A stretch of 64,000 nt of DNA, taken from the NCBI GenBank assembly GCA_016931855.1, contig JAFGDZ010000069.1, positions 62,001-126,000 of the forward strand. Reading direction: 5' to 3'. The notes below the pieces were generated by a model, which searched no databases, was not told the DNA's origin, and worked only from the letters and a program-made list of their open reading frames with translations. Below, in pieces: positions 32,888-42,700 of this stretch (position 1 is the stretch's first letter; every line of letters starts with the position of its first letter). A program made the position numbers and the translations under genes. This DNA comes from Bacteroidales bacterium (GTDB lineage Bacteria; Bacteroidota; Bacteroidia; Bacteroidales; Tenuifilaceae).

Positions 32888-34099
32888 ATGAAAACATGGA
32901 AACTACTATTAATGGCACTTTTCGCAAGTATATTTGCGCTAAGTAGCTGTTCTGATGATGAAGAAGATGTTACCGATGCACTAGAACCCGTTATCACTCT
33001 AAGTGCAGGCAGCAGTCAACAAATCGACTTCCCATCTCTAACCAGTGCAACAAAGAACATTACCTTTAACGTAATGGTACAAGCCGATGGCAAATTGGCC
33101 AATTTCGTTATTAACCAAAAGAAGATGTTAGGTGATGAAATTATTGAAACAACCCCAATTGCTGCTTCAGGTTATGCCGATTTAACAGAATTCACTTACT
33201 CATTTAACATGAACTTTACAAGTGAGCACTTTATTGGCATAGATAGAATTGTGTATGAGTTTGTTGCTACCGACAAACAGGGTCAAGTAGGCGACGAGAG
33301 TTTTACTGTAACCAGCAAAGCGTATGAATCGCCTGCAATTGGTTTTGGCAACCAAAAGGATGAGGTTTCATACAACTTCGAAGCACAGCAACAGTACACC
33401 TTAGCCTTTGCTCTTCAGCTTGATGCTCCTGGCAAAATATTCGCATTCTCGTTACAAAAACGTGAAGTTAGCCAACTAGGAACAGAGGGCGAGTTCGAAG
33501 AAGTTAGCGTTGGAACTGGCTTTGAGGGACAAACTGCATTTACCTACCAATTCTCTCAAGAGTTTACCCAAGTAGCATTCTCTGGTTTAAGCAAGATGGA
33601 ATTTGTATTTACTTTGGTTGACTGGACTGGAAAACAGGTTAAAGACACCCTAGAGGTAAAACGCATTCTTAAGTTCGAAACGGTAAACAATGGCTACATG
33701 TATCATATCCTTGCCCCAGAAACTGGAGCGTGGGATCTTGATGAGGATAAAGCTAGATCTGCTTCAGATGAGTACACCTACAAATCTATGGTAAACGACG
33801 ACGCAGCTGGCTCATTCACAGGAAAGTGGAAAGCAACCATCCCTGTTAAAAATGGCAATGGAACTACCTTTGTAAAAGCCAATGACTACGACTACGCAGA
33901 TGCAACCGCATACGAAGCTCACCAAGCCTATACAGCTGGAACCCCAAGCACCGTTGTAACAGCACCTGCAGTAAACGATATTTACATTGCACGTAGAGAG
34001 AACACCTATTACGTTATAAAAATTACCAATATTGATGCTACTGCTGGTACAAGTACGTTGGGTAATAAAGGAAAGATTGAGTTTGAGTACAAGAAGTAG
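32888..34099 (+). CDS. Surface lipoprotein with two tandem related domains, unknown function
   Basis: About 403 residues with a type II signal peptide (MKTWKLLLMALFASIFALSSC; lipobox LSSC, Cys at 21) followed by an acidic SDDEEDVTD stretch, which resembles the lipoprotein export signal of Bacteroidota surface lipoproteins. Residues ~40-140 and ~150-260 look like two copies of one beta-rich domain: both have a segment on internal sequence NFVINQKKM / AFSLQKREV, then FTYSFNMNFT / FTYQFSQEFT, then RIVYEFVATDKQGQ / KMEFVFTLVDWTGK. The C-terminal ~130 residues differ. I recognise no family. The start at 32888 is preferred to the codon 9 bp earlier because it directly begins the signal peptide. Confidence 0.78.
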   Translation: MKTWKLLLMALFASIFALSSCSDDEEDVTDALEPVITLSAGSSQQIDFPSLTSATKNITFNVMVQADGKLANFVINQKKMLGDEIIETTPIAASGYADLTEFTYSFNMNFTSEHFIGIDRIVYEFVATDKQGQVGDESFTVTSKAYESPAIGFGNQKDEVSYNFEAQQQYTLAFALQLDAPGKIFAFSLQKREVSQLGTEGEFEEVSVGTGFEGQTAFTYQFSQEFTQVAFSGLSKMEFVFTLVDWTGKQVKDTLEVKRILKFETVNNGYMYHILAPETGAWDLDEDKARSASDEYTYKSMVNDDAAGSFTGKWKATIPVKNGNGTTFVKANDYDYADATAYEAHQAYTAGTPSTVVTAPAVNDIYIARRENTYYVIKITNIDATAGTSTLGNKGKIEFEYKK

Positions 34100-34118
34100 A
34101 GTACTTCACTCCATAAAA

Positions 34119-34148
34119 TAAAAAAACCGCCAAATGGCGGTTTTTTTA
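34119..34148. terminator. Bidirectional terminator between the lipoprotein gene and pheT
   Basis: The stem AAAAACCGCCA / TGGCGGTTTTT with a 2-nt loop, flanked by A- and T-runs, lies between convergent genes. Confidence 0.88.
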
Positions 34149-34167
34149 TTTTGGTATAAATCCAAGG

Positions 34168-36618
34168 TTAACGAAGCTGAGCACCAATCTCCTTCTGGAA
34201 TGCTTTTACTAGGTTATCCATGGTTTTATCAATCTGATTATCGGTTAGAGTTTTGGTCTCATCCTGTAGGGTAAACGAAACCGCATACGACTTTTTATTT
34301 GTGCCTAGGTTTGCACCCTGATACACATCGAACAGGTTTACGCGCTTAAGCAGCTTTCGCTCCGTTGCAAAGGCAATTTTGCGTACCTGTGCAAATTCAA
34401 CATTAGAGTCAATAAGCAGAGCAAGATCACGACGTACCTCTGGGAAACGGGCAATCTCCTTAAGGGCAATCTTCACCTTACCAGCCTGTGCGGTTAGCAA
34501 ATCCCAGCGAATCTCCGCAAAGAAAACCTCTGGCTTAATATCCAGCGCATCGCGAAGCTTGCTGTTCACCAAACCAAACCAAACAACTGGCTTTCCGTTA
34601 TCCATAAGCTGTAATCCGTAATCGAAAACATCGTCGGGAGCCTCAACTGCTTCTAGTGAATCGGCATCGTAGCCAAAACGCTTAAGCAGAGCATTTACAT
34701 AGCCCTTAAGCATGAAGAAGCTTACTTGCTGCGACTTTCCTGTCCATGTCTCCTCTGCCCTATCGCCAGTAATCCAAATACCCATCCTAAGCTCCTCGGA
34801 GTACTTTTTAAGGGCGTTATCGGCATTCTCGATATTGGTAAACTTGTAGCAGTTACCAAACTCGTAAAGCTTTAGGTTTGGACTCTTATGGTTGATATTG
34901 CGCTGAATGGTCTCCAAGCCTCCAAACAGAAGGGTTTGGCGCATTCCATTTAAATCGTTGCTTAGCGGATTTAGTATTTTAACCACATTCTCGGGTGTAA
35001 AGGTGGTTAAGCCATCGTAGTATGAGGCTTTGGTTAACGAGTTACACATAATCTCGTTAAAGTTCATACCCGTTAGGTAATCCGATGCTAGGTTTACAAT
35101 CTTGTTCTTATCGGGATGGGTTGAGTACGAAAGCGATGCGTTCACCTTCTCCGGAATCTCGATATTGTTATAGCCATAGATTCTAAGAATCTCCTCAACT
35201 ACATCGGCCTCGCGCTGTACATCAACACGGTACGGGGGAACTACAAGCTGCAAGGTATCGCCATTCTCGCTTACAATTGCAATATCAAGCCCACTTAAAA
35301 TGCGCTTAATGGTAGCAAGCGGAATCTCCTTACCAATTAGTGAGGTTACACGCTTTAGGCTAATGGTAACGTCAAAGTCCTTAACGGGGGTTGGATAAAC
35401 ATCAACAATTTCCGATGATATCTCACCACCAGCAATCTCCTTAATAAGCATAGCAGCACGCTTAAGCGCCCAAACGGTGATGTTTGGATCGCTACCACGC
35501 TCAAAGCGGAACGACGCATCGGTATTTAGCCCGTGACGGCGCGCTGTTTTACGTACCCATACTGGGTTAAAGTGCGCACTCTCAAGAAATATGCTTGTAG
35601 TTGATTCTGATACACCAGATTCACTTCCGCCAAATACACCCGCAATGCACATTCCCTTAGTAGCGTTGCATATCATCAAATCCTCGGCGTTAAGCTTACG
35701 CTCCTGTCCATCGAGGGTAACGAATGGGGTTGCCTCTGGAAGAGTGCTTACCACAACCTTTCCGCCCTCAATCTTATCGGCATCAAATGCGTGTAATGGC
35801 TGACCAATCTCGTGTAGCACGAAGTTGGTAATATCAACAATATTATTGATTGGGTTTAGCCCTATTACGCGAAGGCGGTTTTGCAACCACTCTGGCGACG
35901 GAGCCACCTTTACATTGCTAATGGTAACACCAGTATAGCGAGGGCAAGCCTCGGCGTTTTTAACCTCAACAGGAATAGTTCTGCTTGTGTTATCCACCTT
36001 AAACGAGTCAACAGATGGGCGCAAAGCCTTAACCTCTGACTCCTGAGCAAGGTAAGCCGCCAAATCGCGGGCAACACCAAAATGGGAAGCCGCATCAATT
36101 CTATTAGGGGTTAAACCTATCTCAAGTTGGTAATCATCCTCAAGCTTAAAGTACTCCTTGGCAGGAGTTCCAACAACGGCATCGGCAGGAAGCACCATAA
36201 TACCATCGTGGGATTTGCCTAATCCAAGCTCATCCTCAGCACAAATCATCCCCTCCGATGGCTGACCACGGAGCTTTGCTTTTTTAATCTTAACCTCATC
36301 GTCGCCAAAGTAAAGGGTTGTACCAACAGTAGCCACAAGAACTTTTTGTCCTTTTGCTACGTTTGGCGCACCACAAACAATGGGAAGGGGCTCTCCAGAG
36401 CCAACATTAACGGTTGTACAGCTGAGCTTATCGGCATCGGGATGCTTTTCGCAGGTAAGAACCTCACCAATAACAACACCCTCTAGCCCACCTTTTACTG
36501 CTTGGTGCTTTTCAAGGTTTTCAACCTCAAGCCCAATTGAGGTAAGAATTTCAGCAATACGCTCTGGGTCAAGCTCTACATTTATGTACTGCTTAAGCCA
36601 GTTATAGGAGATTTTCAT
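34168..36618 (-). CDS. pheT: Phenylalanine-tRNA ligase beta subunit
   Basis: An 816-residue subunit, the normal length for bacterial PheT, which forms an alpha2-beta2 enzyme with PheS. The N-terminal tRNA-binding (EMAP-like) domain shows GVVIGEVLTCEKHPDADKLSCTTV; the B3/B4 editing region has GLNPINNIVDITNFVLHEIGQPLHAFDADKI; the core has FRFERGSDP and the C-terminal anticodon-binding FDX-ACB domain starts at FPEVRRDLALLID. It charges tRNA-Phe in the cytoplasm. pheS is not adjacent, as is usual in Bacteroidota. Confidence 0.97.
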   Translation of the reverse strand: MKISYNWLKQYINVELDPERIAEILTSIGLEVENLEKHQAVKGGLEGVVIGEVLTCEKHPDADKLSCTTVNVGSGEPLPIVCGAPNVAKGQKVLVATVGTTLYFGDDEVKIKKAKLRGQPSEGMICAEDELGLGKSHDGIMVLPADAVVGTPAKEYFKLEDDYQLEIGLTPNRIDAASHFGVARDLAAYLAQESEVKALRPSVDSFKVDNTSRTIPVEVKNAEACPRYTGVTISNVKVAPSPEWLQNRLRVIGLNPINNIVDITNFVLHEIGQPLHAFDADKIEGGKVVVSTLPEATPFVTLDGQERKLNAEDLMICNATKGMCIAGVFGGSESGVSESTTSIFLESAHFNPVWVRKTARRHGLNTDASFRFERGSDPNITVWALKRAAMLIKEIAGGEISSEIVDVYPTPVKDFDVTISLKRVTSLIGKEIPLATIKRILSGLDIAIVSENGDTLQLVVPPYRVDVQREADVVEEILRIYGYNNIEIPEKVNASLSYSTHPDKNKIVNLASDYLTGMNFNEIMCNSLTKASYYDGLTTFTPENVVKILNPLSNDLNGMRQTLLFGGLETIQRNINHKSPNLKLYEFGNCYKFTNIENADNALKKYSEELRMGIWITGDRAEETWTGKSQQVSFFMLKGYVNALLKRFGYDADSLEAVEAPDDVFDYGLQLMDNGKPVVWFGLVNSKLRDALDIKPEVFFAEIRWDLLTAQAGKVKIALKEIARFPEVRRDLALLIDSNVEFAQVRKIAFATERKLLKRVNLFDVYQGANLGTNKKSYAVSFTLQDETKTLTDNQIDKTMDNLVKAFQKEIGAQLR

Positions 36619-36717
36619 CCGAGTATATAGTTTATATTATTAACATTCTGGTTATTACACACAAATCGTTCTTCAAGCAACAACAATAGTGAGTTAAAAG
36701 AAATTTGATCTGCACAA

Positions 36718-36725
36718 CAAAAGTA
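36718..36725 (-). promoter_or_regulatory. -7 element upstream of pheT
   Basis: On the minus strand TACTTTTG (36725 to 36718) matches TAnnTTTG about 100 bp before the pheT ATG. The -33 region is poor. Confidence 0.4.
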
Positions 36726-36805
36726 ACCGTTTATACAATACTTCATTTTACTAAAAAGCAAAAATAGCAAATTAGTTTTAGTGATGGGAAGGGGAAAAAG
36801 AAAGA

Positions 36806-36957
36806 CGCTAGATTTTAGACGTTAGATTTTGATAAAAACACTAATGGCTAAGCTTCTTCTTTAACAAGCACCAGCGGGGGCGACAGCTAAATTTTAAATC
36901 TTCAAGGTTTATACGCGATCTCGCTTTCGTCTCACGTCTCACGTCTCACGTCTCACA
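36806..36957. repeat. Heptamer repeat block 7
   Basis: CGCTAGA, TTTTAGA, CGTTAGA (36806-36826) are followed after a ~100-bp unique stretch by TCTCACG three times and TCTCACA (36930-36957). The block lies in the 482-bp divergent gap between pheT and the LiaF-like gene, which otherwise holds only promoter elements. Confidence 0.85.
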
Positions 36958-37002
36958 CTTCCCGTTTTCACCGATAAACTTCCGCCATTCACCGATAGTA
37001 CC

Positions 37003-37033
37003 TTTTATAGACCTATCAATAGCCATACTTTTG
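37003..37033 (+). promoter_or_regulatory. Putative promoter of the LiaF-like / LytS / LytTR operon
   Basis: TACTTTTG (37026-37033) is an exact TAnnTTTG match; TTTT at 37003-37006, 19 nt upstream, is a near -33 box. The first ATG lies 68 bp downstream. Confidence 0.5.
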
Positions 37034-37100
37034 TTTCGTAAGCTTTAGAAAGGCTCAAAAGTACAGTAAAACTAATTTTTCACACTAATACCTATTCACT

Positions 37101-37829
37101 ATGGAACGAGTTGATAACATAGCACCAAAAACCAATAACCAATCGCGCATTATATTGGGTATTGTATTCTTAACCCTAGGAGCACTTCTATTTGCCGATA
37201 ATTTCGACCTGATTAACTGGCACTGGCATCGCATTGTATTCACATGGCAAATGCTGCTAATTGTAATAGGTCTTTTTAGCCTAGTTAAGCCAGAATCGAG
37301 AATAACGGGTATAATCCTTATTGCCATTGGCGGATTTTTTCTTGCTGCCAAACTTTACCACTTCCCATTCACCATTCGCCAGCTATTCTGGCCAACCGTT
37401 TTTGCTGCGCTGGGTTTAATCCTGATATTTAGCCGCAAGGGCTCGCACAAAACCTTTGCTGGCGGTAAAAGCCTAAACCAGGCCGACTTTATTGATGAGG
37501 TAGCTATTTTTGGTGGAGGCGAGCAAAAAATCACCTCAAAAAATTTCCGTGGAGGTAAGGTAACCAACATCTTTGGTGGCTCAACCATAGAGATGCTTGA
37601 AGCCGATTTAGCCCCAGGATCCAACGTACTAGATATGTTCTGTTTGTTTGGCGGCTCAAAGTTTATTGTGCCAACTAACTGGAAAGTACGCATTGAGGTT
37701 GTTTCCATCTTTGGAGGATACTCCGATAAGCGCAAATTCTTAACCCAAAATCCAGAAGGCACTCCAGAAAAGGAACTAGTTATTAGAGGAACCGTTATAT
37801 TTGGAGGAGGCGAAATAAAAAGCCTCTAG
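37101..37829 (+). CDS. LiaF/LiaI-like membrane protein (DUF5668 plus cell-envelope-response domain)
   Basis: A 242-residue protein. The N-terminal ~110 residues hold four short hydrophobic helices (ILGIVFLTLGALLFADNF..., MLLIVIGLFSLV, GIILIAIGGFFLAA, LFWPTVFAALGLILIF) of the LiaI/LiaF-type membrane domain. The C-terminal part is a beta-helix-like domain with repeats IFGGGEQKI, IFGGSTIEM, LFGGSKFIV, IFGGYSDKR and IFGGGEIKS, as in LiaF and related cytoplasmic domains. In Firmicutes LiaF inhibits a two-component kinase in response to envelope stress. Here the gene sits 3 bp before a LytS-type kinase, so an analogous regulatory role is plausible (inference). Confidence 0.82.
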   Translation: MERVDNIAPKTNNQSRIILGIVFLTLGALLFADNFDLINWHWHRIVFTWQMLLIVIGLFSLVKPESRITGIILIAIGGFFLAAKLYHFPFTIRQLFWPTVFAALGLILIFSRKGSHKTFAGGKSLNQADFIDEVAIFGGGEQKITSKNFRGGKVTNIFGGSTIEMLEADLAPGSNVLDMFCLFGGSKFIVPTNWKVRIEVVSIFGGYSDKRKFLTQNPEGTPEKELVIRGTVIFGGGEIKSL

Positions 37830-37832
37830 CAA

Positions 37833-38900
37833 ATGGATAACCCAATTTTAAAGAAACAGTACGGCATATTACTTTATGCAGCATGGTGGATCCTTGTTTC
37901 AGGGATTCACTTTGCTGTTTTACACTATTTTCATAAGCAGGAGATAGCCGTATCAGTAATAGATAGCCTTACAAGTAACATCCTTTTTGCCATACTTTCC
38001 ATTGGCCTTTGGTTTTGGGTTAGATACTCTGATATAGAGCAGAAAAGAATCTGGGTTCTTATTATAAACCACGCAGGTACAGCAGCACTAAGCATTTTTG
38101 CATGGGTATCGCTATCGCAGCTACTGCTGGCGTACATACAACCCAGCAAACCCAACTACTTGCTGTTTTTAAGCGATTCTACACCATGGCGTGCCATTAC
38201 TGGCACCTTTTTGTACATAACCACAATTCTATTCTACTACCTTACAATTTACATTAGCAATTTTAGGGACAAGCTAAGCAAAGAAGCAGAGCTAAAGGAG
38301 CTAGCCCGCGATGCGGAGCTGAACTGGTTAAAGCTGCAAATAAATCCACACTTCTTGTTTAACAGCTTAAACTCCATAAGCTCATTAACCCTATCGGATC
38401 CAGATAAGGCGCAGGATATGATAATAAGGCTATCGGAGCTGCTACGCTACTCGCTAAAGCAAGCCCCTCAAAGCGCTGTTCCTGTTATACAGGAAATTGA
38501 AAATTGCACAAGGTATCTCGATATTGAACGCGTTAGGTTTGGTTCCCGCCTAACCTACAGCATCAACCTAAGCAAAGATGCCGAAGAGGTAAAAATCCCA
38601 TCGATGCTACTGCAACCGGTATTTGAGAATGCCATAAAGCACGGCATTGCATCAACCATTGAGCCAGGGCATATTGACGCCAACATACAGAAGCAAGGGG
38701 GCATTTTATCCATATCCATAACAAACACCTATAACCCTGAAATTATCAGCAGTAAGAGTACAGGCGTTGGCCTGACAAACATAAGGCGCAGGCTAATGCT
38801 TTTCTTTGAGCGCAACGACCTACTATCGGTAACAAAAACCGAAAAATCATTTACCACAACCCTTAGAATTCCAATACTTAAAAGCGATGCAAACATATAG
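37833..38900 (+). CDS. LytS/YehU-type membrane histidine kinase
   Basis: A 355-residue kinase with four to five N-terminal hydrophobic helices (residues ~10-145) and a cytoplasmic kinase of the His_kinase class: the phospho-acceptor His in LKLQINPHFLFNSLNSI (H173), then YLDIERVRFG, and an HATPase domain with MLLQPVFENAIKHGI (N-box) and STGVGLTNIRRRL. It lacks a visible periplasmic sensor domain, so signal input may come through the neighbouring LiaF-like protein. It overlaps the next gene by 14 bp, indicating coupled translation with its regulator. Confidence 0.92.
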   Translation: MDNPILKKQYGILLYAAWWILVSGIHFAVLHYFHKQEIAVSVIDSLTSNILFAILSIGLWFWVRYSDIEQKRIWVLIINHAGTAALSIFAWVSLSQLLLAYIQPSKPNYLLFLSDSTPWRAITGTFLYITTILFYYLTIYISNFRDKLSKEAELKELARDAELNWLKLQINPHFLFNSLNSISSLTLSDPDKAQDMIIRLSELLRYSLKQAPQSAVPVIQEIENCTRYLDIERVRFGSRLTYSINLSKDAEEVKIPSMLLQPVFENAIKHGIASTIEPGHIDANIQKQGGILSISITNTYNPEIISSKSTGVGLTNIRRRLMLFFERNDLLSVTKTEKSFTTTLRIPILKSDANI

Positions 38901-39630
38901 AATTATAATAGTTGAGGATGAGGAACCCGCCAGAGACCTACTAAAGCGCTACCTATCAGCATCAATAAATATTGAGATTATAGGTGAGTTTGCCGATGGC
39001 TTTGAGGCAGCCAAGGCCATCAACAGCCTTAAACCCGACTTGGTTCTGCTTGATATACAGCTACCAAGGCTAACCGGGTTTGAAATACTTGAAATTATTG
39101 AGCACCCCGCAGCCATAATATTCACAACGGCCTACGACGAGTATGCCCTTAAAGCCTTTGAGCGCAACGCAGTTGATTATCTCCTAAAGCCTTTCTCCAG
39201 GGATCGGTTTCTCCAGGCACTAGAGCGTGCTAAGGAGCGAATGGCAGCCAAAAGTGCACCTAACCTAGAAACGCTGGCCGAAAGCCTTACCCCAAACGAG
39301 CCACTTAACCGCATTGTTGTTAAAACAGGAAAGGCCATACAGGTTGTGCCCATTGAGCAAATTGAGATGATTGAGGCTAGCGACGATTATGTTTCCATTT
39401 ACACAAATCAGGAGCGCTTTGTTAAAAAGCAAACCATGAAGTACTTTGAGGAGCGGCTTAACCCCGAAACGTTTATTCGCACCCACCGATCGTACATAGT
39501 AAACATTACCCAAATAGCATCCATAGAACTCTACGAAAAAGATTCGTATATTGGTATTCTGCGTAACGGCAACAAAGTGAAAATAAGCACAAGCGGTTAC
39601 AAAGAGCTAAAGGAGAAGCTAGGTATTTAG
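38887..39630 (+). CDS. LytTR-family response regulator
   Basis: A 247-residue regulator. The receiver domain opens IIIVEDEEPARDLLKRYL and carries the phospho-Asp in LVLLDIQLPRLTGFEIL (D56) and a Lys in DYLLKPFSRDRF. The C-terminal LytTR DNA-binding domain (about residues 140-247) shows IEQIEMIEASDDYVSIYT and FIRTHRSYIVNI. It overlaps the LytS-type kinase gene and is its evident partner. Target promoters cannot be named. Confidence 0.94.
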   Translation: MQTYRIIIVEDEEPARDLLKRYLSASINIEIIGEFADGFEAAKAINSLKPDLVLLDIQLPRLTGFEILEIIEHPAAIIFTTAYDEYALKAFERNAVDYLLKPFSRDRFLQALERAKERMAAKSAPNLETLAESLTPNEPLNRIVVKTGKAIQVVPIEQIEMIEASDDYVSIYTNQERFVKKQTMKYFEERLNPETFIRTHRSYIVNITQIASIELYEKDSYIGILRNGNKVKISTSGYKELKEKLGI

Positions 39631-39669
39631 CAATTTTACACCTCCCCTTTCAACTTTTTTGGCTTACGT

Positions 39670-39700
39670 TTTGTTAGAAAAAATATTGAAAGTACTTTAG
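39670..39700 (+). promoter_or_regulatory. Promoter of the large protease/propeller/barrel gene
   Basis: TTTG (39670-39673) and TACTTTAG (39693-39700, one mismatch to TAnnTTTG) are separated by 19 nt; the ATG lies 33 bp downstream. Confidence 0.6.
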
Positions 39701-39733
39701 GCAAGTTTCAACAACCATCAATCATACAAGGCT

Positions 39734-42700
39734 ATGTTGCAAAGAATTTGGGTAGTAATTTCCCTTGTAGCGCTTTTGGCTATTCCCGAAAGCACAAAAG
39801 CACAGTACTTTGGCCGGAACAAGCCACTTTACAAGAAATTTAGCTACGATGTTTACCAAACACCTAACTTTGAGATATATCACTACTTCAAGAGCGACTC
39901 ACTGGTAAACGCGCTATCGCAATCGGCCGAGAAATGGTACTACATGCACCAGCAAGTGTTTGGCGATACCATAAAAGAGCGTAACCCCATAATTTTCTAT
40001 GCCAACCACGCCGATTTCCAGCAAACCACAGCCATAATGGGCTCCATTGGAGTTGGTACGGGCGGCGTAACCGAAGCGCTAAAGAACAGGGTTATAATGC
40101 CTATAACCGAAACGTGGGCGCAAACGGATCACGTATTAGGTCACGAGATGGTTCATGCCTTTCAGTTTAATTCGCTAATAAATGGCGATTCAACTTCGCT
40201 TAACTCGGTTCGTAACCTTCCGCTATGGATGGTTGAGGGAATGGCCGAGTACCTTTCCATTGGCAGCACCGATGCGCAAACATCTATGTGGATGCGCGAT
40301 GCAATACTTAACAACGACTTCCCCACCCTTGAGGATATGACCCGATATCAGCATAAGTACTTTCCGTACAGATACGGGCACGCATTCTGGGCATTCCTTG
40401 GTAGAACCTTTGGCGATAGCCTTATAAACCCCATTTTTAAGGAAACTGCTAAGCGCGGCTACGACTATGCGCTACGCAAGTACATTGGCCTCGACGAAAA
40501 AACCTTCTCCGTACTGTGGAAAAAAGCGTATGTGGACCACTACAAGGATATGATGAAGGACACAGTGGATAAGCCCGTTGGCAAAAAAATCCTTTTTGAA
40601 GATAACGCAGGGCATATCAACATTTCGCCAGCAATTAGCCCCAATGGGAAATACGTTGCGTTCTACTCAGAAAAAGACCTGTTCTCTATTGATCTTTTCC
40701 TTGCCGATGCGCACACGGGCAAAATCATAAAAAAGCTATCGAGCGTAATTCACCAGAACGAGGTTGATGCGCTTAACTTTATAGAATCTGCTGGAACCTG
40801 GTCGCCAGATAGTAAGCAATTTGCCTTTGTAGCCTTCTCTAAAGGAAAAAACCAGCTGCTTATTGTTGATGTGGAAGAGGATAAACTGGTAAACGAGATT
40901 ATAATTCCCGGACTTCCCTCCTTTAACTACCCAGCATGGTCGCCCAACGGTAAAACCATAGTGCTATCGGGACTTAAAGAGGGCGTTAACGACCTTTATG
41001 CCTACAACTTGGAATCGGGTGCGATAGAAAAAGTAACAAACGACCCTTGGTGTAACGTTCACCCAACATGGTCGGGCGATGGCTCTAAGCTGGTATTTGT
41101 TACCGACAGACCCTTTTCTGGAACAGGCATGCCCGACAAAGGCTACTACCTTGCCGAGGTTGACATAGCCACTAAGGAGATAACCGTACACTACAACGTT
41201 TTTCCCAATGCCAATAACCTTAACCCTGTTTACTCAAAGGATGATGAAAAAATACTGTTCCTATCGAACAGCGATGGGTTTAGGAACCTATTTGAGTACA
41301 ACATTGAAACGGGCGAGGTAAACAGGCTAACAAGCATTCTAACGGGAATTAGCGGGATGACCCCCCTTGCACCCGCAATGAGCATTGCCCGAAACACAGG
41401 AGAGGTAAGCTACTCGTACTACTTTAAAGCGAACTACTCCATTTACCAAGCAGCAGAAACGGAATTTGAAAAAACTCCCGTAGAACCAAGCACTGTAAAC
41501 TTTGTTGCCTCAACCCTACCTCCTTACAATAGGGCTGTAAAAGGAATTATTGATCCACATGTAAACAACCTAGCCGAGGTAAAAACACAACCTGTAGATT
41601 CCTTTAAACGGGTGCGGTTTAAGCCACGTTTCCAGCTCGATTACATTTCCAATATTGGCGTTGGCGTATCATCATCGCCAATGGGAGCAGGCATGGCTGG
41701 TGGTGTAGAGATGCTTTTTAGTGATATTACCGGTGGGCACCTTTTACACACAGGCCTCTCCCTTAATGGAGAAATATACGACTTTGGCGGACAGGTAACC
41801 TACGTGAACAGAAAGAATAGGGTGATGTGGGCAACAACCATATCGCATATACCCTACTCATCGGGTTACTACGAGTTTATTGATGGTGCCCCAGTCCAAA
41901 CAGATCAGGGTCTGTTAGACTCTGATACCATTAACATGTACCATATTAGAACGTTTGAGACCCAAATTGGGGGCATGGTCTCCTTCCCCTTGTCGCAAAC
42001 AATGCGACTAGAGGCAAGCAGCGCCTTAGCTTGGTACAACTATCGGGTTGACGTGTTCTCACACATGTACTATAACGGATACTACGGAGGTTCTAAGCGA
42101 CGCAAAGCCGATGCACCTGATGGCTTTAACATAATCCGCAGCCACCTTGCCTATGTTATTGATAACAGCAACTTTGGAATAGCCTCGCCCATGAAGGGTA
42201 CTCGTATAAGGATACAAGGAGAAAAAATTTTTGGTGAGGTTGACTACTGGGGAACGCTTGCCGATTTTCGCCATTACATATTTGTTAAGCCCATAAGCTT
42301 TGCCTTTAGGGGGTACTACAATGGTAGGCACGGCAACCGAAAAGGGATTGACCGCATATACCCACTATTTCTTGGTTACCCTTGGCTTATTAGGGGTTAC
42401 GAGAGAGGTGCACTCTCCGATCAGATAACCCAAGACCCCACAAAGGTTAATATTAACCAGCTACTTGGCGAACAAATGGGTATTGTAAACTTTGAGATAC
42501 GCATACCGTTTACTGGCCCCGAAAGGCTATCGCTTATTAAGTCAAGCTACTTCTATACCGAGCTGGCTATTTTTGCCGATGCAGGTATTGCCTGGGACAG
42601 GGATCATGCCCCTAGCCTTAAGTGGAAACCCGACAGCTTTGATGATAGAATCCCAATGGTTAGTACGGGTATTAGCCTACGAGTTAACCTATTTGGAATG

